Source of the DNA: Sphagnum magellanicum
Taxonomy: Eukaryota; Streptophyta; Sphagnopsida; Sphagnales; Sphagnaceae
Direction of reading: 5' to 3'
NCBI GenBank assembly: GCA_021904315.1
Contig: CM038912.1
Location: 24,030,949 to 24,094,948 of the forward strand
DNA: 64,000 bases
Part shown: one piece after another, positions 36,101-46,238 of the stretch
How the letters are laid out: every line of letters starts with the position of its first letter
How positions within the stretch are numbered: position 1 is the first letter of the stretch
Position numbers and translations under genes: made by a program
Notes under the pieces: model-generated
What the model was told of the DNA's origin: nothing
Databases searched by the model: none
The model's input: only the letters and a program-made list of their open reading frames with translations

Positions 36101-37090
36101 AAACAGTAGTGCTAAGTTTAATTTGAAAACTTGATAAACTTGTTGTAGCTAAAATGGCCCTGGGTTCATAATCATTGGCATTAACATTTTTGTGATTATT
36201 TGCAGGAGTTGCCATGCCCATCAGCATCACTTCATCTTGTTGATGCTACAAGAAGATTATCATATTTATTTATATCTTCACTCAAAGGTGATGATCACAT
36301 CGAATGTTTTCGATGAAGTTTGATCCTTGGATACCAAGAATGCAGTTCAACTCCTTTATCATCAAGGAACATCAAGCTACCTCACTTGTTTAAGGGGTGA
36401 TGAAGGTTGGGGAAGGGGGCAAAATTCAGGAAGGAAGGTGTTTTTCATGCTCACTAGTTTAATTTGATTTGATTTTTTTTCTTTTCCTTGAACTTATCAT
36501 TCAATATGTCTAAACTATCTTAAATAGCATCCTAGGGTAGGCAAAAAGTTGTGTCTAGGTGTGTGATGTAATTATATTTAGTTTTTTGCCTCCAACTTTC
36601 CCTCTTCGTTTGCAGTTCTGAAAAGTTGTGATAACTTAAGGCATTTGTGACTCTCACAATCCTATCTTGTGCACAAGACAAAAGGCACATTGACTACACA
36701 ACAGGTTTGCGGGATGTAAATTAACAAATTCAAGGTTTCAAGTTTGAACCCCCCTAAATATACCTGATCAAATGCCAATTTCAGGATGTGCCCAACATGA
36801 GAAGTCTAGTAAGATGGAATTGAGTCTCCCACTGCATAGTAGTTTAAAGTTTCAACTTTGTGAACATAATTACGAAATGTCAATATTAGGAGATGTGGAA
36901 GACTGTTTTCACAGTGTGGAGACTAGATTTTGGGTTTTAAGGAAAAAATAACAAAACAAGCAGAAGATCAAAGAGAAAGAGAATAAAAAACAATCAAGAA
37001 AAAAGAAGAAAGAAAGGAGAAATATGTTTGTGAGGGCGGGTAACAAAAGAGGGTAGTGACAAAGTGGGAATTTTTTGAAACAACAAAACT
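33169..37090. other. Shared 3' flank, C copy, second part; no gene seen
   Basis: Collinear with 22811-26804 and 46239-50205. It contains the hairpin at 33374-33418 and a short GAT microsatellite (33821-33842) whose copy number differs from B and D. Open frames are not shared between copies. Confidence 0.6.
33374..33418. repeat. 14-bp inverted repeat (hairpin), C copy
   Basis: Both arms are identical to the B copy at 23018-23062; only the loop differs slightly. Confidence 0.85.
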
Positions 37091-37199
37091 TCAACAAAAC
37101 TTCATCCAACCAGTGAAACTTAGAATAAATTCCATCAAATTGGGGCCAGGTATGATGGAACTCATTAGATGAACACCAATGCACCAATGACTAAAGAGG

Positions 37200-37590
37200 T
37201 TTGGCACAAGTAAAAGTTTAGGCAAAAAATGTTATTGGTTTTGTCAAGAGGTAAAAGTTTTGTCAAAAAATTAAAAGATTTTCCCAAGAGGTGAAGGTTT
37301 ACTAAAAAAAATAGAAATTTTTTTTTAAGAATTAATGTTAAGCTTGAAAATATATATTTCGATCAGATATAAAAGTTTAACGAAGAAAAGATAAAAGTTT
37401 TGCAAGGGAGAAATAAAAGTTTTGGCAAGAGGTAGAAAAAACATAGAGGTTTAGTTCAAAATTAAAAAAATTGTCAAAAGGTACACATGTTCAAACACAA
37501 AAATATATAAGTTTTGTCAAGAATCAAAGGTTTAGGCAAGAAGAGACAAAAGCTTTTCCTTAAAGGATAAAAGTTTAGCCAATAAAAAAA
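37200..37590 (+). repeat. Degenerate purine-rich repeat array, C copy
   Basis: Many imperfect copies of AAAAGTTTTGGCAAGAGGT-like units about 20-30 bp long, interspersed with A tracts. The same array is present at 50290-50670 (D), and an inverted version lies at 52615-52770. It borders the left foldback arm. Confidence 0.55.
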
Positions 37591-37830
37591 TAGAGAATAG
37601 ATACATAGGTAGGAGGGGGGGGGCTAGTTGTTAGTTGGTAGGTAGGGCCAGGTCAATAGGGTAACTTCGTCAAAACATACTATGAAGGTCAAGGTTGAAA
37701 GCAGCCCAAAAAAAATTCATTGGCCAAAAATCAAAAAAAGTTAACTAATTGAAGTTGGAAGAAAAAATGTAGCCCATGTCATGGATAGAACAGATAATTG
37801 GTGCATTGGTGTGGGTGCTGGTTCACTTTG

Positions 37831-38130
37831 GGCCAATTTTACAAGGTTGGTCAGGGGGGGGGAGATGCCACTCAAGTCCATGACAGGTGGCGTGGGGACA
37901 TTAGTTACCACATTACTTGGTACTCTTTCGTATGTCAGGTGTTGTTGACGTTAAAGAGTACCAGCTAGTGCAGAAGCTGGAATCAAAGAAGCGGTTCCAT
38001 CGTGTGGTAGTAGAAAAGTCAGTAGTGATAATCACCTGTGGCATAGGCATCACACAAGTGGAAGCTGCAGGCAAACACTCAACGAGGACAACAAATTAAA
38101 TGTGGAACGGCCTGGAATCCGTTCTGACCA
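37831..38130 (+). repeat. Foldback-like inverted repeat, left arm
   Basis: About 300 bp that match, in reverse complement and at roughly 85-90% by eye, 40577-40878. The landmarks are AAGGTTGGTCAGGGGGG at the outer end and GGCCTGGAATCCGTTCTGACC at the inner end. The arm itself holds a perfect 10-bp inverted repeat (GGTACTCTTT / AAAGAGTACC, 37919-37962). A 60-codon frame crosses it (MSGVVDVKEYQLVQKLESKK…) and is also open in the minus-strand copies near 27.5 kb and, in part, 40.6 kb. I do not recognise it. Confidence 0.7.
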
Positions 38131-38292
38131 TTATTGGGTTCCTGGACTACTTTACACACACTACCCGAAACAGAAACAAAGTTGAAACAATCTTTTCCAA
38201 TATCACCTAGAGGTACTCAAATCTAGAGACTTAAAAGAGGCCCACACATTTATAGTTATCAACTATGTGGCAACATTGCGAAAGGACATACA

Positions 38293-39069
38293 TCTTATAT
38301 ATAAAAGCTACATGTGTGTCCGTCCGTCTGTCTGTCACGACAAACAGCGCAGGGCAGGGGCAGGGCAGGGCGGGGGAGGGGCGGGGCATGGCAGGGGCAG
38401 GGCAGGGCGGCCAGTTAAAAGTTTCTAAAAAAAACTAAAGACTACCTTTTTTTTCTTTTAGCTACTGTCCGTCCCCATTGAGGGGACGGATGAATTGTCC
38501 GTCCGGCTTGATGACGGGACGGATTTAGGGGAAGACCAGAAAAAAAATATTTAGGCCTTGGACAGCCCAGAGTCAATTTGTTTTTTTTTTTATTGACCAA
38601 GACGACCTTTTTTTTCTTTTAGCTACTGTCCGTCCCAATTAAGGGGATGGATGAAATGTCCGTCCGGCTTGATGACGGAACGGATTTAGGGGAAGACCAG
38701 AAAAAATAAATTTAAGCCTTGGACAGCCCAGAATCAATTTTTTTTTTTTTTTTTTGTATTGACAAAGACTACCTTTTTTTTTTTCTTTTAGCTACTGTTC
38801 GTCCCGATTAAGGGGATGGATGAAATGTATGTCCGGCTTGATGACGAGATGGATTTTGGGGAAGCTTTTTTTCTTTTAGCTACTGTCCATCCCGATTAAG
38901 GGGATGGATGAAATGTCCGTCTGGTTGGATGATCACAAAATAATAATAATAATAGAAAACACATAAAAATTAAAAAAATTAAAAGTTTCTAAAAAAAAAC
39001 TAAAACGCGAACCAAGTTTAAAGAAAGCGGGGGACTTCACAGTGGCCGAAGGTCACGGGCACCCACTCG
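38293..39069 (+). mobile_element. Helitron-like non-autonomous insertion, 777 bp
   Basis: The C flank matches the D flank on both sides, and D has the uninterrupted site at 51287/51288. The insertion lies between host A and T with no target duplication. It begins TCTTATATATAAAAGC and, 13 bp before its 3' end, has a hairpin (GTGGCCGAAGGTCAC, one G-T pair). Insertion between A and T, a 5' TC and a 3' hairpin are Helitron traits. The final CTCG departs from the usual CTRR. It has no coding capacity; the interior is a GGGCA-rich stretch and a palindromic tandem array. Confidence 0.65.
38440..38935 (+). repeat. Tandem array, period about 163 bp, with palindromic cores
   Basis: Units start near 38440, 38601 and 38766, with a shortened unit from about 38864. 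Each has a T-rich tract, GCTACTGTCCGTCCC, a complementary GGGGA(C/T)GGATGAA, GTCCGTCCGGCTTGATGACG and GGACGGAT, then GCCTTGGACAGCCC. The first unit has a perfect 8-bp hairpin CCGTCCCC-ATTGA-GGGGACGG (38469-38489). The array sits inside the Helitron-like insertion. Confidence 0.8.
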
Positions 39070-40576
39070 TGTCAATGAAATAATGATTGCATGGGGGTAT
39101 GTGCAAATGCATTAGGCTTAAGGAATAGGGGCACTTCCTTGGCAAGGGTGCATACTTCTCCAAGGGGGACATAATTTCCCCCTGAGGAACTCTTTAGGGG
39201 AGGTTGGTTGCCCCAAGGAAAAGATATTTCTCAAGGGACGCAATTTGCTTTGGGGAGCGGCTAGGTTGCCCTAAGCAAATATTCATGCCTCAGGGAGAGC
39301 ATGTGTTGGTGGATTGTTTTTGAGATAACTTTATGTGTTTTCATTGAGAACATTGTCTTCCCTTCAAAGGGGAATGTTTTGTTTCCTTAAGGACGTATCT
39401 GAATGTGAATGTTTTTGGGAGCTGAGAAGTGGGATGGGTAATGGTGGGCAAACTGAAAAAAAGACTTGGAAATTTAGTAGGGCAACGTTGGGATTTTGCC
39501 AAGCAGAGCAAATTGAGGGAAGTGATGGGTGATGTTTAATCGAACCGGGGTAACCTGGTTCAGTTAACCAAGGAGGGCTTATTAAGCGAACGCCAGACCA
39601 TGGGCCTCTAGGTCAAGTCCTCAAAGTCCGCTTGAGCGAACCAACCCCCATGGCGACACTAGTCCCATTTTGGATGGAGGGAAATTCATCCACCGACTTT
39701 GGGTTGGCCAGCACTTGCAACAGGTTCATTTTGGGTGGGTTTAAAAAAAATCCCCTTTTTTCAACTTCTGTTTTCAAACTTGTTTTACAAACCGACCAAC
39801 CCCATTTTACGGCCTGCAACCCTTTTTCCTCTTCGCTTCGCATTTTTGGTGGGCCCAGCACTCTAGTGTCCATTGTTTCTAGGAGCAACGCACATAACTC
39901 CATCTCCAGTGCCATCACTGGTATTAATGTGAGCTCCATGATGCCATTGCCATCACTTATGTCGCCAGGTACATTCTACACCCTACCCCGTTTTGTTAGT
40001 TATTTTTATTTTCTTTTACGTGTCTAGATTATTAGTTACATTTTTAGTTATTGTTAGTGGTACATATTAACCATGTATTAAGTACATTTTTAATTTTTGT
40101 AGGTGTTAAACCTCACTTTCAAAGCCCAATTTGAAGACCTAGTTTGATTCCAAGTATACATGTCATACACCCCAAGACTAGAGATTGTTTAGGCAAAGCG
40201 TTTCACAACAAATTAAAACTTGGGATTCAATAGGTATGGAATTTTACAACTAATTAAAGCTAATTGTTTAATTATATATTTCAACTTACTTTTCAAGTTT
40301 TCACATAAATTCAACATGCCTACTTTAAAACTTGAACATATGTTTCAATAGTTGCTTTTCACTTATTAAAGGCGAATTCCATGATTCAATCCTTATGCCA
40401 TTTCCACCAGAAGGATGTCAATTCAAATCTAGATCATAAAAACATGCATCTAAAGCCTTAGATCTTAACATTGCATATCATCATTTGGCATGGTGCATGC
40501 CATGAGCATTTATTCTTATGAGTGGCATGGTCCGTGAACATGATAAATGTTCTTTAATTGCATTTCGTCCCATAGT
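39070..40576. other. Centre of the foldback-like segment and shared flank, C copy; no gene seen
   Basis: 39302-39940 aligns with 26805-27460 (B) and 51550-52220 (D). About 0.6 kb from 39940 to 40545 is missing from B. Frames open in one copy are shifted in another, so no protein gene is supported. Confidence 0.5.
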
Positions 40577-40878
40577 TGCGGTCAGAACGGATTCCAGGCC
40601 GTTCCACATTGAATTTGTTGTTCTCGTTCAGTGTTTGCCCCTGCAGCTCCACTTTTGTATTGCCTCTGCCACAGGTGATTATCACAACTGACTTTTCTAG
40701 TACCACACACTGTAACCCTTTCTTTGATTCCAGCTTTTGCACTAGTTGGTACTTTTAAGCTCCACAACACCTGACATATTAAAGAGTACCAACTAATGTG
40801 GTGAATAATGTCCCCACTCCACCTGTCAGGGACTTCAGTGGCATCTCCCCCCCTGACCAACCTTGCAAAATTGCAAGA
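40577..40878 (-). repeat. Foldback-like inverted repeat, right arm
   Basis: Reverse complement of 37831-38130, about 0.6 kb upstream of the ANK-D start. It contains its own hairpin: ACTAGTTGGTACTTTTAA (40741-40758) opposite a nearly complementary stretch at 40779-40797. A further copy in the same orientation is upstream of ANK-C (27505-27790), and a partly deleted left-type copy lies at 50948-51122. Confidence 0.7.
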
Positions 40879-41472
40879 GTGGTCCACTTGATATGTATTC
40901 AGATGGAATTGTCATTTGCTTATTACCAGTACGTACCCATGAGTTTTCCCCACTTGGAGAAAAACAATTTGGAAAAATTAGAGATTTTCCGTTTTTTAGC
41001 GGAAATTCAAGAAAAAAAAAACCGCTCATTTTTTGGAAAAAATCCGCAAGTTCAGCTACCTGACAAAATTATAAAATACCCTGCTTACTAAACTATTTTG
41101 GGTTTGTGGAAGTTGAATGAAGTACCATTTGAGTCGTATTTGGTGTGGAAAATGTACTTGATGAACATGAGAAAAAATTTGAAAAGGTTCAAAGCTCATC
41201 TCCCTTTAATGCTAAACGTGTTATTGTCAATTGATTTAACAGTTCCATGCTACTGTCAGGAGCTAGGGAATCACTTTACAACTTCTGGCCGATTTGGTTT
41301 GATAGCGTCTCCTTCCTCGTTCTCCACATTTGAAGTTGGGGACCCCTAATCCACTCTGGAATCTTCGCGCGCATTCTGCAATTTTCAAGAGAAGATTAAG
41401 AAGTGAGTAGCAAAATCGGTAGTCTTTTCTCCACCTCTCTTTGTTGAAGTAGCGTTCTTACCTTACGTGACC
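40879..41472 (+). promoter_or_regulatory. Upstream region and leader of ANK-D
   Basis: Nearly identical to 27790-28396 before ANK-C. It includes the leader segment shared by all four genes (from about 41280). The foldback arm forms its distal boundary. Confidence 0.5.
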
Positions 41473-44119
41473 ATGGCTTCAACTTCCCCCGCCACAACAA
41501 CAAAGCAGCAAGCGAATACATATCTCGTGGAGCCAACAAAATCGGATGACGAGACTCAGGTCATGGCAGCACCTTCAGTAGTCACAACAAAGCAGCAACC
41601 GATTTTTGATCTCCTGGAGGCAACGAAATCGGATGAAGAGGCGAAGGCTGCTGCAGCAACTTCGGAAGCCACAACCAACCACCAGGCGAATTTGGATCTC
41701 ATGGAGGCAGCGAAATCGGATGGCGAGGCGAAGGCCATTACAACAACATCGGTAGCCACAACAAACGAGCAGGCGAATTTGGATCTCCTAGAGGCAGCGA
41801 AATCGGATGACGAGGCGAAGGTTGTTGCAGCGCTAATGCACACGGGCGTGGATGTGAACTGCCGTGAACATACGGGCTTGAAATTCACGCTACTGATGAG
41901 GGCTATTCATTCAAAGAGCGTGAAGGTTGCACGGGTCTTGCTAGCGGATCCCAGAGTCGACGTGAATGCAACTGATGCCCAGGGTCACACTGCTTTGCAT
42001 CTGGCTACGGGTAGAGCTCTAAGTACAATAATCCTCTCCCAAGGGACGGATATAGATTGGAATCCCACAAGCAACGTGGGGCGGTCAGCACTGAATTTAT
42101 CTGCAAGGCTGACGGATGTAGATGCTCCGAGCTGATCAAAGTCAAATCAGTGCAGCTTTTAGCGAGATCCATTGATGGGTTCACGGCATTGCATGAACTG
42201 GCAGAACAAGAATCACCATTTCCAGCTTGGTTCGTAAATAGACCGACTCCAGAGAGGAGCAAAGTTATCGATGTACTGTTCGCAGAACTTGAAGTGAGAG
42301 GTCATAACTTGGTCATCTTCGTGAATGACACAGATGTTCTAAGCCGAACTGCGCTGCACTACATAGCAGAAGAAGGATCCGTAGAAATATTGAAGCACTT
42401 ATTGGAAAGGTGCCCTACAGGTATGAGTGTCACTGGTGTTGACTGTCATGGTTTTACACCAATTCATTTGGCTGTTCGAAGGGGACACACAGAAATGGTA
42501 GAATTGCTTCTTCACGTGCCGAGCATGGATGCCAATATCGGCGCTACTGTAAATGCGTCCCCTCCAAGCGGACTCAAGCCATGGGAGTCCGGTCATTTCA
42601 ATCTGTGTAGGCCAAATTTGTTCTTAAAAGCACCCAGGGAGCTACCCCCAGCAGGCAACCTCACACCTCTACATTTCGCTGCCATGGATGGGCACACGCA
42701 AATGGTGGATCTACTTCTGAGGTGGCTAGGGATCCATGTCGCTCCCTTCGACACGAAAGGACTTTCACCATTCCACTATTCTATACAGAATGGTCACTCG
42801 GGGGTGGTGAAGTTGTTGCTAGAGAAATTAGAGAATATAGGAGAACCGTTCACGTTCTGCGACAAATGCCTTGCACCACTTCACCAATCTATACAGAAAG
42901 GTCACTTGGAGGTGGTGAAACTTTTGCTAGAGAAAGGGGAGCCATTCACTCCCCTCAACTACAAGAAGCAAATGAGAATGTTTGAAAACTTACTACATGT
43001 GGCCACAGAGCATAAAAAGGAGGTAATAGCAATTCATCTCTTGGATACATTAGGTTTGAGAACACAACCATTTGCTCAAACTAGCACCCAATTCCCCAGC
43101 CATCAGAGCATGTTATTAGCCATAGCTGCAAGCGACAATTACTTCCGAATCATCCAATATGTTTTGCACTGGCATCCAGAGGAGGATGCAAATGCTTCAA
43201 TTGAATTGGTTGGTGAGCACGACCTGGTCGCCTCACCTCTTCATTTCGCTGCTCTGGGAGGCCATGTGGAAGCTGTAAGAGAACTTTTGAAACATCACAA
43301 CCTCGATGTAAATGCCAAGGACAACAAGAAGAGGACGCCATTGTTGTGTGCTATTAAAGAAGACAAATTGGGAGTCGTGAAAGCCTTGTGTTTTGGTGAT
43401 GCAGGAAATCGCATCAGGGCCACTGAAGAATATACAGGTGGCCGAACTCCCATCCAAATTGCTACAGAAGCCAACATGAAACAGATTGAGAATGTGTTGC
43501 GAGAGCGACCTGAGGTGATACATTTTCTTGACAGATTATCCAGGGATAGGCAAGGGATTGTGGATGCTACAAATGCTCTTCTGGTTGGTGCAGCATTGAT
43601 TGCAAGCGTCACTTTTGCAGGTTGGTTACAACCCCCTCTAGGCTACATTCCAGACTACGAGTTCTCACAACCCTTTCCTGCCCCACCTCAGACACCACAA
43701 TCATATGCTGCAGTGAAGAACCACACAACTGTCCAGGCATTTTGTGTGTTCAACAGCCTCTCTTTCTTTTTCACCATTGCAACTGTCCTGGCCGGTGCAG
43801 ATGCAGCCTTGCCAAACCTCCTAGATGACTTCATTGCAAGACGAGTCAATCAGCAGAACGGGCCCTCATACGAACTACCATTCTTTTAGTGATCTCGGTG
43901 GTTTGTGTGCTTGGCGCTTTTGCAAGTGCCGGCTTTGCAGTGCTACCTCCTCTCTTAAAATATGATACTAGCATGATCATCACAGTTTGTTTAGGTGGAA
44001 CAATTTGCATGCTCACTCTTGCAAAAATCATATGGAAACTGTCAACCCCAATTCGCATGCGATTCCTAAAGACTTCAACAACAATGACGCTTGGTGGTCA
44101 TGCGACTGGTTTACCCTGA
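41473..44119 (+). pseudogene. Ankyrin/4-TM gene ANK-D, broken by two small deletions
   Basis: The start is the ATG at 41473 (GACCATGG). There are four N-terminal repeats (41491-41841), closest to those of ANK-C. About 4 bp are missing near 42110-42130 relative to ANK-A, and the first frame ends at 42135 after 220 codons. The next frame is open from there to 43889 and carries the ankyrins and first half of the membrane domain (PPLGY present). One base is missing near 43848 (CAAATC to CAATC), so the last two helices lie in a third frame ending at 44119. The ankyrin region around 42060-42240 is more diverged than elsewhere. Two independent breaks make this the most decayed of the four. Confidence 0.85.
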
Positions 44120-46238
44120 ATTTATTGGACAGCATGCTTATTCAATAGAAGTTGAAGGTCTCTTATAATTAGGGTTGAATCTTGTAGGTAAGGTGGGTTT
44201 GTAGTTAGTCTCACCTGCCACATTGGTCAGGCTTTTATGTGATGGCATAATACCGCTCTTGGAACCATTTTACTTTGTTCAGCAATATACATCTATCATC
44301 GTCCTGCATTCACTGTCATTTCGGGAGGCTTATTTTTGTTGCAAGGGTTCCTACTTGGCTTTACTCATCAATATTTTCTTCTCATGTTGTGGGAAGTTCG
44401 GGGATGAACACAATAACTCCAATGTATGTGTTGTGGAGACTGGAGATTGGTTGGAGAAATGGAGATGCCAATCCTCTGTGTTCCACTTGAGAATGTCTCT
44501 GAAAGCAGTCTTGCAAGAAGGTTGTGTGCTTGGTGTAGTGATTCACCATAGCCATACACTGCAGGCCAGAATATGATTCAAACTCTAGGACAAATTTCAG
44601 ACAATGTGGGACTTTCAGAATTGATGTTGCACCAACCCTTGTTTGCTGTGGACATTCAACCTGTGTCATTCAACATCATCATTCTGCATTCTGGTGACTA
44701 TTCTTGTCAGAGTCCTCACTGCCCTTAGCCTTTCATCACTTCACTGGAATGCATGCAAATGATAGAAAATTCAAGAAAGCACTAAAATTCACAAGAAAGC
44801 CCTGCAGAAGGGCATTGAGAAATATGTGTTCTCATTTGGACCCAATATTCTAAATTCTTGAATCAATTTTGCTCGACTCCATGTGGTGCATCTCTGAGCA
44901 CTACAAGTAGGGCTCAAGCTCAGCCCAACGAATGAAATATGGTACACATAGATTTTCCTAATGTGCAGTTAAGTAGAGCTCCTACACAAGTGGTAAGCCC
45001 CTGAGTACTCTCTCAGCTTTTGACACTGATGTGGTAAATGAAGCTGCTTGATAAAGGGGGAAAATATGAGTGTTGCAGCCACTGGAGTTCAGAAAGTCAC
45101 AAAAACTTCCAGAGTCCTTCACCATTGAGCAACCTGGGGAGCCTGAGTCCAAAATGCCCAAGAAATCCCATAGCAATGGCAGCTGCACAGTAGATCCACA
45201 AATGTGGTCAAAGGTGCCACAGAAAACTGAGTCAGAAGGCCTGAAAGGATCCCAATCTCTCGTTGAGACACCAATCCACTGGAGAAGATTGTGGTACAGT
45301 AATCTCATGATGAATTCTATAGACTCATTTCTTCCCTAGAGCTGCACAAGACTACATGCTTGACCACATGTACTTCTTTCCCTTCACTTGAGGTTCTTTG
45401 GGTTATGTGCAGCAATGAGTTTCAGATTGTGTTGTTATGCACAAACCACACTTTCGTAAAACCCATCCTCAATCCTGCTTAAGGAGGGGAGTACTGTGAG
45501 GCTAACAAGTATGCAGGAAGGTGCAAGCAAATTGACACCAAAGGATGAGGAAACAGGAAGACTGAGTTTCTAGAAATCAGTAACCTGAACAGTTCTATCA
45601 GGTAACTACTGACCACTGTGGCCCCTGGAATGTTGGGGGGTAGGACTACTACATGTAAAGGGTTCTGCATTGCAATAAAGCTGTAATAATATGCAAAGAT
45701 AAAAGTATCAAGCAACCCTCATAAGGGACAAATCATTGGCTAAAAAAGAAACCTTGTATGCACAGAGTCTCATGCTAGCGTCCTTTTTGTTACAAACTGA
45801 TGCAGTAGACTTCAAACGTGCTGAGTAACTTGTCTAATAAAAAGAGTGTTCTAATGACAATAACATTCATGTTTCCTTACTGTGCTCAGAAGATATCAAT
45901 TTTGGAGCATGGTACATGGTGGTGTGTGGATTATTCCTAGTTCCAAAATACACATGTGATTTGGCAATGATATCCTATTACAATCCAAGAATTCTGCATA
46001 CTTACATGGGAACAAAGCACCTTCATGCAACAGTTTGATGGACATTGTTACCTCTCTTCAGTTTTTCTATTGGAAACATTTTTAGTGACTTTTTTTTCTG
46101 TCAATGATTTGTAAAGATGGTGGCTACGAGCAACACTACAACACTACAACAGTGTCTGAATTAAGCTAACACCTTTGCACTGCCCATACAAGAACCAATT
46201 GCCCTAAGATTTTCTCCCAACACCTGACCCGGTTAAGT
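44120..46238. other. Shared 3' flank, D copy, first part with the 1.44-kb block
   Basis: 44120-44805 matches the other flanks after the stop codon. 44806-46238 is the D version of the block absent from B, including the 45070-45339 frame equivalent to 32000-32269. No gene is recognised. Confidence 0.55.

Noticed and set aside
36909-37187. Phe/Leu-rich minus-strand frame
   Set aside because: It is a translation of an A-rich tract, with low-complexity composition and no conservation as a frame.
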